In this document: positions 8,501-15,533 of the stretch, in pieces
Position numbering within the stretch: the stretch's first letter is position 1
Layout: the number at the start of each line of letters is the position of its first letter
DNA from: CAZPQK01 sp964588695
GTDB lineage: Bacteria; Krumholzibacteriota; Krumholzibacteriia; WVZY01; JAKEHA01
Direction: 5' to 3'
DNA length: 64,000 nucleotides
NCBI GenBank assembly: GCA_964588695.1
Contig: CAZPQK010000013.1
Coordinates: 1-64,000 of the forward strand
The notes under the pieces: model-generated
The model's input: only the letters and a program-made list of their open reading frames with translations
The model's database searches: none
Told to the model about the DNA's origin: nothing
Position numbers and translations under genes: made by a program

Positions 8501-8516
8501 GGCAACGCGCGTGCCA
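8501..8516 (-). promoter_or_regulatory. Full-consensus sigma-54 promoter of the kinase-regulator operon
   Basis: TGGCACGCGCGTTGC matches all 11 core positions of TGGCACG-N4-TTGC. Counting 12 nt from the -12 C (8502) puts transcription start near 8490, 2 nt before the ATG at 8488. It follows the terminator at 8613-8649, so the operon behind it is an independent sigma-54-dependent unit. Confidence 0.85.
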
Positions 8517-8612
8517 CTACCGGGAACAACTTGCTACCTGAGGAAACGATTACCCGCAATGTGCCGTAGTCACGTGAAACACAACGACTTACGGCAATTG
8601 TTGCCGGGGTGG

Positions 8613-8649
8613 AACAAAAAGAACCCCACCTCAAAAAGAGGCGGGGCTC
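8613..8649 (-). terminator. Intrinsic terminator of the first NtrC-type regulator gene
   Basis: On the minus strand GAGCCCCGCCTC pairs with GAGGTGGGGTTC around a TTTTT loop and is followed by TTTTTGTT. This is a strong stem with a U-run, placed 50 bp after the regulator stop. Confidence 0.8.
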
Positions 8650-8699
8650 TGGTAAAGCGCTTACCGCTGGCCGAGGCCTGACCGCTTAAAGCTCTGGAA

Positions 8700-10130
8700 T
8701 TAAGTCATCGCGGCGGCATCATCACCATCTTTTTGGGCCTGGGCCGCATCGCTGACCTTAAGCTTCTCGCGCAGGGTCTGGCGTGAGATTCCCAGAATAT
8801 CGGCCGCACGCGACTTGTTACCATTAGTTTGGGCCAGCGTACGCCGAATCTGAATGGCTTCCATTTCCTTTAATGTCATCGGCATGAAGCTTTCGACCAA
8901 CGAAGCCGAACTCGGTGCCACGCTGCCCACGGTTGGAATTTCCGTGGCTCTTTCGCCACGAATCTCAGCCGGCAAGTGCTTAAGCAGAATTTCCTCTTCG
9001 GCTTCCAATAGCATTGCGCGCTCAATAACATTGCGCAGTTCGCGAATGTTGCCGGGCCAACTATAGTCGACCATAGCCGCAAGAACATCGCGCCCCACCG
9101 GCTGCACTTCTTTGCCAAGCTCGGTGTTGAAGCGTTCAACGAAGTGATTGGCTAGCAGTGGAATGTCCTCTTTTCGGTCGCGCAGCGGCGGAATATGAAT
9201 TGGAATAATCGCGAGCCGAAAGTACAAATCCTGGCGGAAGATTTTCTCGTCAATTGCTTGCTTGAGATCGCGGTTGGTGGCAGACACAAACCGAGTGTTC
9301 GCCGTCAGGTCCTTGACTCCACCGACGCGTCGAAATGTTTTGTTCTCCAGCACACGCAGCAGTCGCGACTGCAATGTAATCCCCATCTCGCCAATTTCAT
9401 CCAGAAACAGCGTGCCTCCTTCCGCCATTTCCACCAGACCCTGCTTGCGCGTCTTTGCGTCGGTGAATGCGCCCTTCTCGTAACCAAACAACTCGCTTTC
9501 TAGCAACGTCTCCGGCACCGACGCGCAATTGATTTCCATGAACGGCCGCGAATCGGAATAACTGCATGCGTGAATGGCCCGAGCGACCAACTCCTTCCCG
9601 GAACCGCTTTCGCCGGTGATGAGAATTGTGCTGGCCTTGCTTTCACCTATCTTGCGGATTTTGTCAAAGATGTTCACCATCGTCGGGCTTTGCCCGATAA
9701 ACTCTTTGAACGGGTTGCGTCGTCCCGACGAACGGGTCTTCAGATACTTCAGTTCGGTGCGAAGCTGCTGGTTTTCGAGCGCGTTCTTGATGGTCACCCT
9801 GAGCTTTTCCAGCGCATAGGGTTTCAGCACGAAATCGTAGGCGCCGGTTTTCATTGCCTCCACCGCGGTTTCCACTTCGCCGTACGCCGTCATCATAATC
9901 ACGGGCAAATTGGGATCGTCCTGCTTAATCTGTTGCAGAACATCCAACCCGGTTCCGTCCGGAAGCCGCAGATCCAGCAAAACCAGGTCGGGAGAATGCT
10001 CACGAAAAGCCTTCAACCCACCGTTGGCGGTTTCGGCGTCAAAGACTTCGTACCCGTCTTCTTTGAGCGCTTCGCCCAATGACCATCGGATAGTTTTCTC
10101 ATCATCAATAATCAACAATGTTTTCGACAT
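8700..10130 (-). CDS. NtrC-family sigma-54 response regulator with a GAFTDA loop
   Basis: The product (476 residues) has a complete receiver (DD at 9-10, Asp53 in VLLDLRLPD, KP in DFVLKPY). Its AAA+ domain carries Walker A GESGSGKE (173-180) and Walker B GTLFLDEIGEM, and a Fis-type helix-turn-helix (RAADILGISRQTLREKLK) lies near the C-terminus. The sigma-54 contact loop, normally GAFTGA, reads GAFTDA (220-225). Whether that still supports sigma-54 activation cannot be told from sequence. AAGGAAGAG lies before the ATG, 14 nt after the stop of the large kinase gene, so the two form an operon ending at the 8613-8649 terminator. It is a good candidate activator for the sigma-54 promoter just downstream. 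Confidence 0.92.
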   Translation of the reverse strand: MSKTLLIIDDEKTIRWSLGEALKEDGYEVFDAETANGGLKAFREHSPDLVLLDLRLPDGTGLDVLQQIKQDDPNLPVIMMTAYGEVETAVEAMKTGAYDFVLKPYALEKLRVTIKNALENQQLRTELKYLKTRSSGRRNPFKEFIGQSPTMVNIFDKIRKIGESKASTILITGESGSGKELVARAIHACSYSDSRPFMEINCASVPETLLESELFGYEKGAFTDAKTRKQGLVEMAEGGTLFLDEIGEMGITLQSRLLRVLENKTFRRVGGVKDLTANTRFVSATNRDLKQAIDEKIFRQDLYFRLAIIPIHIPPLRDRKEDIPLLANHFVERFNTELGKEVQPVGRDVLAAMVDYSWPGNIRELRNVIERAMLLEAEEEILLKHLPAEIRGERATEIPTVGSVAPSSASLVESFMPMTLKEMEAIQIRRTLAQTNGNKSRAADILGISRQTLREKLKVSDAAQAQKDGDDAAAMT

Positions 10131-10144
10131 ACTCTCTTCCTTGT

Positions 10145-12211
10145 TTACTCGGGATCCGCTAGCCGCGGAAGTTCAATCGAAAAACGGGTTCCCTTGTCGA
10201 GAAACTCGCAATGAATCCGACCCTGATGGTCGTCAACAATCTGTTGGCTGATCGCCAGGCCCAACCCTGTCCCCTGAGTCTTTGTGGTTACGAAAGGTTC
10301 AAACAGCGACTCGCGAATCTCTTCCGGAATCCCCGGCCCGGAATCGATAACGTCGATCGCGACAGTGCTTGCCGACGCGCCGCCGGGGTGAATTGACAGC
10401 GTGACATTGTCCCCCGGCTCGCACGCCTGGACGGCGTTAATGGCCATGTTCAGCACGACCTGGGTGAGCTGGTTTACATCGGCGAACGCCCACAGCGGGT
10501 GGTCGCCGACCTCCTGCCGCAGTCCGACACCCTTTTTCTGCGCTTGATCGTGCAGCAATGTGTAGACTCGGTTGGTCACATCGCTTAGCTGGCATCGGTC
10601 GCTATTCGGCTTTGGCGGACGCGCAAAACTTAGAAGGTTTCGAATGATCCCGTCGAGACGATGTACCTCGTCGCGAATGGCGTGCAGGTAGCGCGCTTTG
10701 TCGGGATCGCCTTTAAGTTTGCCTGACAATACCTCCGCGCAGTTGGCGATGCCCGTAAGAGGGTTACGAATCTCGTGCGCGACGCCTGCGGAAAGCTGCC
10801 CCAACGCACGCAAGCGATCGTTGCGACGAATCTCGGTTTCCATCCGGCGCTGCTCGGTAAGGTCGTCGAAGATCCCCACCAAAACCTTGCCGTTCAGGTT
10901 ATCGTCGTGCATAACCGCGGTCCGCAGACGTGCCGGAAACGTCAGCGCGTCCGCGGCACAAGTTACTTCGTGAACCTGGCTTGCTTTGTCTGACGCAATT
11001 AACCGCGCCCACAACTCGCCGCTCGGATGGGTAAAAATCTCGTCGAATCGTACCGCTGTGCGCCCGTTGAGCTGCGCGCACAGGTGCCTGGCATGTTGGT
11101 TCGCGTAGAGGACTCGCCCGTCGAGGTCGGTAGTGATGACTCCGCTGCTGATGTTGTCCAGCACCTTCTTGTTGAAGCGAGTTAGTTGTCGGAGTTCACT
11201 GATGTATTTAGCGTTGGCAATTTCTTCGGCGAAAATCGTCTGCAGGGTACTAAGAAAGTCGTAATCGTCGCGAAAGTAGACGCCCGACGCGTACCCCTTG
11301 TCGAGCAACAGAAACCCCAACTCTTGCTGGCGGTGCTTGAGCGGAATGACGGTTACGTCCCAACTGGCCGACCGCTCGAGACAAGAGCTATAGCGTCTCT
11401 CAAGGTAATCTTCGTAGCAATGAATCTCGGAGATGCGCGGGTGCAACTCCCGTTGCTTTAAGATGGTATCGCAAGAGTCGTCCAGGCGGGCTCCGTCCAT
11501 TTGAAACGTAGATCGCGCGGCAAGCACTTCCGCTTCGGAGCTATACAGTAAGAGCGCGGCGCCATTAGCATCCAGGAAGTTAACCAGCGCCATGAGAAAA
11601 CGATCGAGAGCGTCACTCCAGTTTTCATTTTCGGCGAGGTCGCGAGCCATGTGGTAGAGCGTGCGAATCTCCGCTACCGCGCGTTGCAGGCGACTGTTTA
11701 CATCCTGTAGCTGCTGGTTGGAATCGATTAGCTGCTCTTGCAGGTCGGCCTGGTCCCGAGACAGTGACGCTTGCGTCGCTTTTAGTTGGTGAGACACATT
11801 GGCGCTTAGTCGAGTTACTAGTGCGCGATCGCAAGCCCGCTTTACGGTATGTGCAAGACCGGCGACCGGCTGCGCTTTGTCACAGAACTCGTGAATACCC
11901 AACGAAATCAGTCGACGAAGCAAGTCGACGTTGGGATTTGAACCCACTACAAACACCAGCACGTTCGGCGTTACCCGGCGTACGACCGAAACCACATCTT
12001 CAACATCGAGGTTGCGAGAATCAGAGTCGACCACAAGCGCGTGTATGGAAAGCCCATCGCGCGACGCTTCGACTTCGTCGAGCGACACTGACGTGTATAC
12101 GTCGAGGCCTTCGGAGTCCAGGCTTTGCCCCAACTGCACACTCCACGGCTCGTGTTGAGAAACAACCAAAGCTCGCGAGCGCAGCGCGCTGTGAGAATGT
12201 GAGGTAACCAC
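10145..12211 (-). CDS. Hybrid-like sensor kinase: pseudo-receiver, GAF, PAS and NtrB-type kinase core
   Basis: The 688 residues contain, in order, a receiver-like domain (about 12-130) without the strand-1 acidic pair but with Asp after strand 3 (ALVVDSD) and a Lys; a coiled coil (about 140-195); a GAF-like domain (about 200-340); a PAS domain beginning NISSGVITTDLDGRVLYAN; an H-box with His479 (AGVAHEIRNPL); and a full ATPase domain (NMAINAVQA, DSGPGIP, GTGLGLAIS). No transmembrane segment is seen, so it senses a cytoplasmic signal. The start is GTG at 12211 with AAAGGACG about 12 nt upstream. It is co-transcribed with the NtrC-type regulator and is its likely phosphodonor. Confidence 0.9.
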   Translation of the reverse strand: MVTSHSHSALRSRALVVSQHEPWSVQLGQSLDSEGLDVYTSVSLDEVEASRDGLSIHALVVDSDSRNLDVEDVVSVVRRVTPNVLVFVVGSNPNVDLLRRLISLGIHEFCDKAQPVAGLAHTVKRACDRALVTRLSANVSHQLKATQASLSRDQADLQEQLIDSNQQLQDVNSRLQRAVAEIRTLYHMARDLAENENWSDALDRFLMALVNFLDANGAALLLYSSEAEVLAARSTFQMDGARLDDSCDTILKQRELHPRISEIHCYEDYLERRYSSCLERSASWDVTVIPLKHRQQELGFLLLDKGYASGVYFRDDYDFLSTLQTIFAEEIANAKYISELRQLTRFNKKVLDNISSGVITTDLDGRVLYANQHARHLCAQLNGRTAVRFDEIFTHPSGELWARLIASDKASQVHEVTCAADALTFPARLRTAVMHDDNLNGKVLVGIFDDLTEQRRMETEIRRNDRLRALGQLSAGVAHEIRNPLTGIANCAEVLSGKLKGDPDKARYLHAIRDEVHRLDGIIRNLLSFARPPKPNSDRCQLSDVTNRVYTLLHDQAQKKGVGLRQEVGDHPLWAFADVNQLTQVVLNMAINAVQACEPGDNVTLSIHPGGASASTVAIDVIDSGPGIPEEIRESLFEPFVTTKTQGTGLGLAISQQIVDDHQGRIHCEFLDKGTRFSIELPRLADPE

Positions 12212-12275
12212 CCGTCAGCCCGTCCTTTTGCCGTGGTGGTGAAACGCGTTCGCGATATCAAGAAGAACCGCGATT

Positions 12276-12290
12276 GGTAAGGTTCTTACC
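12276..12290. repeat. Inverted repeat in the leader region of the large kinase gene
   Basis: GGTAAG-gtt-CTTACC forms a 6-bp perfect stem. An overlapping alternative stem uses AGAACC (12264-12269) and GGTTCT (12281-12286), so the two pairings exclude each other. It could be an operator or a small RNA switch about 55 nt before the start codon. No U-run follows. Confidence 0.35.
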
Positions 12291-12359
12291 ACGTGACCCA
12301 AAAATCGGGCAACCCTTTTTAGGATTCAGGATGGATATGTTGAGGGGCCGGTGCGATGT

Positions 12360-12650
12360 TTACAGCAATCGCAGGCGGTCGAGGCGGGAGGCCTCCTGCC
12401 GAAGGAGGTCGGTTAGGATACGCTTGGTTGACGCGTCGACGTCTAGGGTTTGTTGCAGAAGTGTGTCGATAGTCTCTCGCGCCGGGCCACTCAGTGGCCC
12501 CGACGCAGTCAGTTGATCTCGCACCGACAGCGTCAAGACATCACGCTCTGCGGTTAACGCTTCCAGCAGGGTAAGGTCTTGATTTCGTACCGCTTGCAGC
12601 TGTTGTTCGGCCAGCACCAGCAGGCGACGATAGCAAAAGAGAATGTGCAT
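12360..12650 (-). CDS. Small helical protein, FliT/FlgN-like
   Basis: The product has 96 residues and is almost entirely amphipathic helix. The stretch LAEQQLQAVRNQDLTLLEAL followed by TAERDVLT resembles the first helix pair of FlgN/FliT-type flagellar export chaperones, which hold late substrates in the cytoplasm until secretion. These families are short and poorly conserved, so the match is suggestive only. Its position between a PilZ protein and the sigma-54 kinase-regulator set supports a motility link. No Shine-Dalgarno is seen before the ATG at 12650. A GC-rich hairpin sits immediately upstream. Confidence 0.6.
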   Translation of the reverse strand: MHILFCYRRLLVLAEQQLQAVRNQDLTLLEALTAERDVLTLSVRDQLTASGPLSGPARETIDTLLQQTLDVDASTKRILTDLLRQEASRLDRLRLL

Positions 12651-12656
12651 AAAGAG

Positions 12657-12698
12657 AACGCCTCCGCAGGGCCATTTTCGGCGTGTTCCAGCGGAGGC
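12657..12698 (-). terminator. Hairpin between the PilZ and FliT/FlgN-like genes
   Basis: GCCTCCGC pairs with GCGGAGGC around a 23-nt loop, followed on the minus strand by GTTCTCTTT and then the ATG of the next gene. It looks like a weak intrinsic terminator of the PilZ unit or a 5' leader stem of the next gene. Confidence 0.5.
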
Positions 12699-12728
12699 TT
12701 TAGCACAAATTATTTGACGGCGTGTGGC

Positions 12729-13079
12729 TTAGAACGCCATCTGCTGGAGTATATACGCCTCCAGCGCGTCCTGGTCATCACTACTTACGTCGGTAAAGTA
12801 GCATGCGATATTGTATTCCTCTACGTCGTCTTTTTCGACTTCGGGCTGAACCCGCACCACGACGCCCGCGCAACTGACCGTCCTGCTTTCGTCTCCAATT
12901 GGGAGTTCGAGCATTATCTCAAGCCTGGTCAGCGGCTCCAGATAGGCTGACGACATAAAATATACACCGTTGGCGCTGACATTAAGACTCTCCACGCGTT
13001 CGGTTCCGGACCCGACGGCGACTTGCATCGCCAGCCGGGCCGGTACACGTGTAGCTTTACGTCTTTCAGGCTTAGTCAT
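12729..13079 (-). CDS. PilZ-domain c-di-GMP receptor protein
   Basis: This 116-residue single-domain protein has both PilZ ligand motifs: RxxxR (Arg7 and Arg11 in RRKATR) and NxSxxG (Asn33, Ser35, Gly38 in NVSANG). It should bind cyclic di-GMP in the cytoplasm. A diguanylate cyclase is encoded at 40990-42690 in this window. PilZ proteins of this size often act on motility or export machinery, which fits the neighbours. It lies 22 bp after the AURKAIP1/COX24-like gene and may be co-transcribed with it and HU. Confidence 0.88.
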   Translation of the reverse strand: MTKPERRKATRVPARLAMQVAVGSGTERVESLNVSANGVYFMSSAYLEPLTRLEIMLELPIGDESRTVSCAGVVVRVQPEVEKDDVEEYNIACYFTDVSSDDQDALEAYILQQMAF

Positions 13080-13101
13080 CGATTACCGTTTCTAAAAAAC
13101 G

Positions 13102-13194
13102 CTATTTCTTCTTCTTGTGGCGGTTCTTTCTCAACCGCTTCTTGCGCTTGTGCGTCGCAATCTTTTTACGCTTGCGCTTTCGGCCACACGGCAT
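13102..13194 (-). CDS. AURKAIP1/COX24-domain mini-protein (30 residues)
   Basis: An ATG at 13194, preceded by AAGAGG, opens a 30-residue frame: MPCGRKRKRKKIATHKRKKR and then LRKNRHKKKK. This is very close to the short basic proteins annotated in Bacteroidetes as AURKAIP1/COX24 domain proteins (pattern MPSGKKRKRHKxATHKRKKRxRxNRHKKK). They are homologous to mitochondrial ribosomal protein mS38, so a ribosome-associated role is likely. Over half of the residues are Lys or Arg. It lies 41 bp after the HU gene. Standard gene callers often miss it because of its length. Confidence 0.88.
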   Translation of the reverse strand: MPCGRKRKRKKIATHKRKKRLRKNRHKKKK

Positions 13195-13235
13195 AAACAA
13201 CCTCTTAACTGTAGACTAGTGTTGTAATTAACGAC

Positions 13236-13547
13236 TTACGGCGTGAACGGTGCATCCGCTGGAGCGTCATCGCCGGGATTGACGCGAGCTTTAAGCTCGT
13301 TGGATGCTTTAAAATACGGAACGAGCTTGGCGGGCACAAACACACCGGCACCGGTACGAGGGTTCCGCGCCTGACGAGCCCGGCGCTCTTTCACCTTGAA
13401 ACTGCCGAAACCGCGTAGCTCCACCTTGTCACCCTCCGCCAGAGCGCGGCAGATATTGTGGATGACCTCGTTCACGATGATGCTCGTGTCTTTTTTGTTC
13501 AGACCCGTGGCCTTCGAGATTTCCTCGACCAAATCGGCCTTCGTCAT
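13236..13547 (-). CDS. HU/IHF-family DNA-binding protein
   Basis: The product (103 residues) is a full-length histone-like protein. It begins MTKADLVEEISKATGL and has the beta-arm signature GFGSFKVKERRARQARNPRTG with the DNA-intercalating RNP tip. A short acidic and proline tail (PGDDAPADAPFTP) follows the usual C-terminus. It binds and bends DNA as a dimer. IHF-like bending is typically needed for NtrC-type activators to reach sigma-54 promoters, so its place beside the activator cluster is suggestive. GGGAG precedes the ATG. Confidence 0.93.
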   Translation of the reverse strand: MTKADLVEEISKATGLNKKDTSIIVNEVIHNICRALAEGDKVELRGFGSFKVKERRARQARNPRTGAGVFVPAKLVPYFKASNELKARVNPGDDAPADAPFTP

Positions 13548-13656
13548 ACGTTTCTCCCATGTTGGATCCCGCGCCGGGACTAAGACTCCGCGCGGTTATC
13601 TTCGTATGTGGACGCGAGCGGCATCCGGCATTTCGCCTTCACGCACGCCGAGGGCA

Positions 13657-13685
13657 AAACTAGCATATGGCGGAACCCGTGTCAA
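13657..13685 (-). promoter_or_regulatory. Sigma-70 type promoter for the HU operon
   Basis: A perfect TTGACA, a 17-bp spacer and a weak TAGTTT. The start would be near 13650, about 100 nt before the HU ATG. Confidence 0.4.
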
Positions 13686-13736
13686 ATTAGAAAGTTACGG
13701 GATTTCGCATGCTTTCCGGGGATACCTGAGGGCAAT

Positions 13737-13839
13737 AAAAAACCTCCCTCGCCGTGTGCCTGGAACCGTGAACGCAACATTGTCCTTGAGGAATGGGCCC
13801 CACGCCAATGCAAGACACGCACGAGGGAGGTAAACTCCA
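13737..13839 (-). ncRNA. Structured small RNA candidate ending in an intrinsic terminator
   Basis: On the minus strand a 9-bp closing stem (CCTCCCTCG with CGAGGGAGG) spans 88 nt and is followed directly by TTTTTTATT. Inside the closing stem further pairing is visible (CGTGT with ACACG, CTTG with CAGG, CATTG with CAATG), separated by bulges, so the whole folds as an irregular rod. A sigma-54-like element at 13851-13865 predicts a start near 13839, giving a transcript of about 103 nt. The interval has no convincing protein frame. I do not recognise an SRP, 6S or tmRNA signature. It could instead be a long 3' end of the GlmU gene transcript. Confidence 0.5.
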
Positions 13840-13850
13840 CACCGTTCGTA

Positions 13851-13865
13851 TCAAGACGTGTGCCA
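13851..13865 (-). promoter_or_regulatory. Sigma-54-like promoter before the small RNA candidate
   Basis: TGGCACACGTCTTGA matches 9 of 11 core positions (TGGCACG-N4-TTGC) with correct spacing. The weak point is the -12 dinucleotide, GA instead of GC. Confidence 0.4.
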
Positions 13866-14046
13866 GGGATCAGTCAACGGCGCGGGCACCATAACACACG
13901 TATTAGCAACATGTTATGAACACTAGCAGAATCTCCATGATCGCAGCCGGTACCGGCTACGCACACCCACCGATGTATTTCGCGTCGTTAATGGGCAAGG
14001 ATTCGCCACCAGTCTGGTCCGGGGCAATCGTGCCCGAACAGATCCG

Positions 14047-15474
14047 CTAGAGGTTGCGGTCGGCGGCTTCGGAGAGCTCTTGGAGTCGCAGGAAAAGCTT
14101 CTTTTGGGCGCGGGTAAATTTGACTTTGCGACGCTCCATCACCATCTCAGCCGTCTGCATCGCTTTGTTGGCGTCGAACGGAACAAAATCGTCGCCGTGC
14201 CCCCACGAAAAACTGGGCACGAACTTCGGGGGCATTTCGGCGGTGAACACGTTGCAGTTAAAACCCAATACTGTCCCGGTGTTAAACACCGTGCTGATTC
14301 CGGTCTTGGTGTGATCACCGACGATCAACCCTATGAACTGCCGGCCGGTATCACGAATAGCCCCAGCACACCACATCCGAATCGCGCTGTAGTTGTTTTT
14401 GAGATCACTGTTGTTGGTAGCAGCCCCAATATTAACCCACTGACCCAGATAACTATGACCAATGAATCCGTCGTGTTGTTTGTTGCTATAGCCATGAAAG
14501 ATCGACCCTTCGACTTCCCCACCCACTTTGCAAACGCGTCCAATGGACGTTCCGTCAAGAATCTTCGCGCCGGAATTAATCAGCGATCCCGAACCGATAC
14601 TCACCGGACCAACGATGGTGCAGTTCGGCATAATGGTGACGTTGTCGCCAATTGCGATTGGACCGCCCGACGCATCGAACACCGTCCCCGGCTTGATCAC
14701 CGAGCCTTCGCCAATAACCACCTGGTCTTCTTCGACAAAGTGTACGCCGGGATAAACGATAGAACCTTCCGAAGGTCCGCGAAATGGAAGCTTCGCGAAG
14801 TCATCGCTAATGACGTTCGGGTTTTCTTCGATAAGTTGCCATGGAAATGACAACAAGCGCGCGTCGGGAAGCTCGATCTTTTTTAAGCCGTGTTTACCAA
14901 CCAGCTCTTCGAGCGGAACCGGAACTTTTTCGGCCAGATTGTCCTGGCCCAACGCATGATCATCCTCGTAGGTTCCTTCGCCGGCATCGCGCGAACGACT
15001 CCGCGTCTTTTTTCCAGTGCCAGCGGCTTCCCCGCTCAAACGCTTGAGCTCTTCCATCATCTGAGCGAGAGTCTCTTCCGATATCCTGCCGCGAATGTAC
15101 GAAGCAAAATCCTGTGCGGCTTCACCAGCCAGACTGGCGCCGACGACGTACCCGCCTTTTACCGCGATGGTGTTTGCAGGAAGTGCTTCCAACGTTGTAG
15201 CCAGCTCGTCGCCCAGGCACAAGAGGCGACCATTAAGGAACAGTGTATCACCTTCCGGAACCTCATTGATCAGGGTGTTTTCCAGGCCCTCTTTGGCTAT
15301 TCCTGCAAGGTAATCGCGACAAATCACCACGCGCTGAACTTCCGCGAACTCTTCCTGCAGCCGGTAACGAAAGTTCGTAAAGCCAATGCGCAGGTCAAAC
15401 ACCGGACGCGTTAGCGACAATGGAAAGAAGTTAGCGAACTTCTTGTCTTCGAATATGCAGAGGTTTTGGGGCAA
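14047..15474 (-). CDS. Alternative (Bacteroidetes-type) GlmU: sugar nucleotidyltransferase with left-handed beta-helix
   Basis: The product has 475 residues. It starts like the alternative GlmU family (LCIFEDKKFANFFPLSLTRP) rather than with the GxGTRM loop of classical GlmU. A charged insert at about residues 150-185 (KKTRSRSRDAGEG) separates this from a C-terminal left-handed beta-helix of hexapeptide repeats (IGEGSVIKPGTVF, IGDNVTIMPN, IGSGSLINSG), as in acyltransferases. The expected reaction is synthesis of UDP-GlcNAc from glucosamine-1-phosphate for peptidoglycan and LPS. The start is TTG at 15474 with AAGG upstream. It lies downstream of tRNA-Ala on the same strand. Confidence 0.85.
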   Translation of the reverse strand: MPQNLCIFEDKKFANFFPLSLTRPVFDLRIGFTNFRYRLQEEFAEVQRVVICRDYLAGIAKEGLENTLINEVPEGDTLFLNGRLLCLGDELATTLEALPANTIAVKGGYVVGASLAGEAAQDFASYIRGRISEETLAQMMEELKRLSGEAAGTGKKTRSRSRDAGEGTYEDDHALGQDNLAEKVPVPLEELVGKHGLKKIELPDARLLSFPWQLIEENPNVISDDFAKLPFRGPSEGSIVYPGVHFVEEDQVVIGEGSVIKPGTVFDASGGPIAIGDNVTIMPNCTIVGPVSIGSGSLINSGAKILDGTSIGRVCKVGGEVEGSIFHGYSNKQHDGFIGHSYLGQWVNIGAATNNSDLKNNYSAIRMWCAGAIRDTGRQFIGLIVGDHTKTGISTVFNTGTVLGFNCNVFTAEMPPKFVPSFSWGHGDDFVPFDANKAMQTAEMVMERRKVKFTRAQKKLFLRLQELSEAADRNL

Positions 15475-15533
15475 AGAGGAAAGACCTTATATGCGGAGCC
15501 CGTCGATGAAATTTCCGAACTGGGCAAAAAAAA

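Noticed and set aside
12651..12728. Sigma-54 promoter before the FliT/FlgN-like gene
   Set aside because: TGGCCCT-N4-AGGC has GG and GC correctly spaced, but only 7 of 11 positions match. The predicted start would fall inside the ATG and the sequence belongs to a hairpin.
13737..13839. Signal recognition particle RNA, 6S RNA or tmRNA
   Set aside because: The SRP domain IV core (GGAAGGNAGCA), the tmRNA Ala-acceptor end and a 6S-sized open bubble are all missing. Only a generic structured RNA can be claimed.
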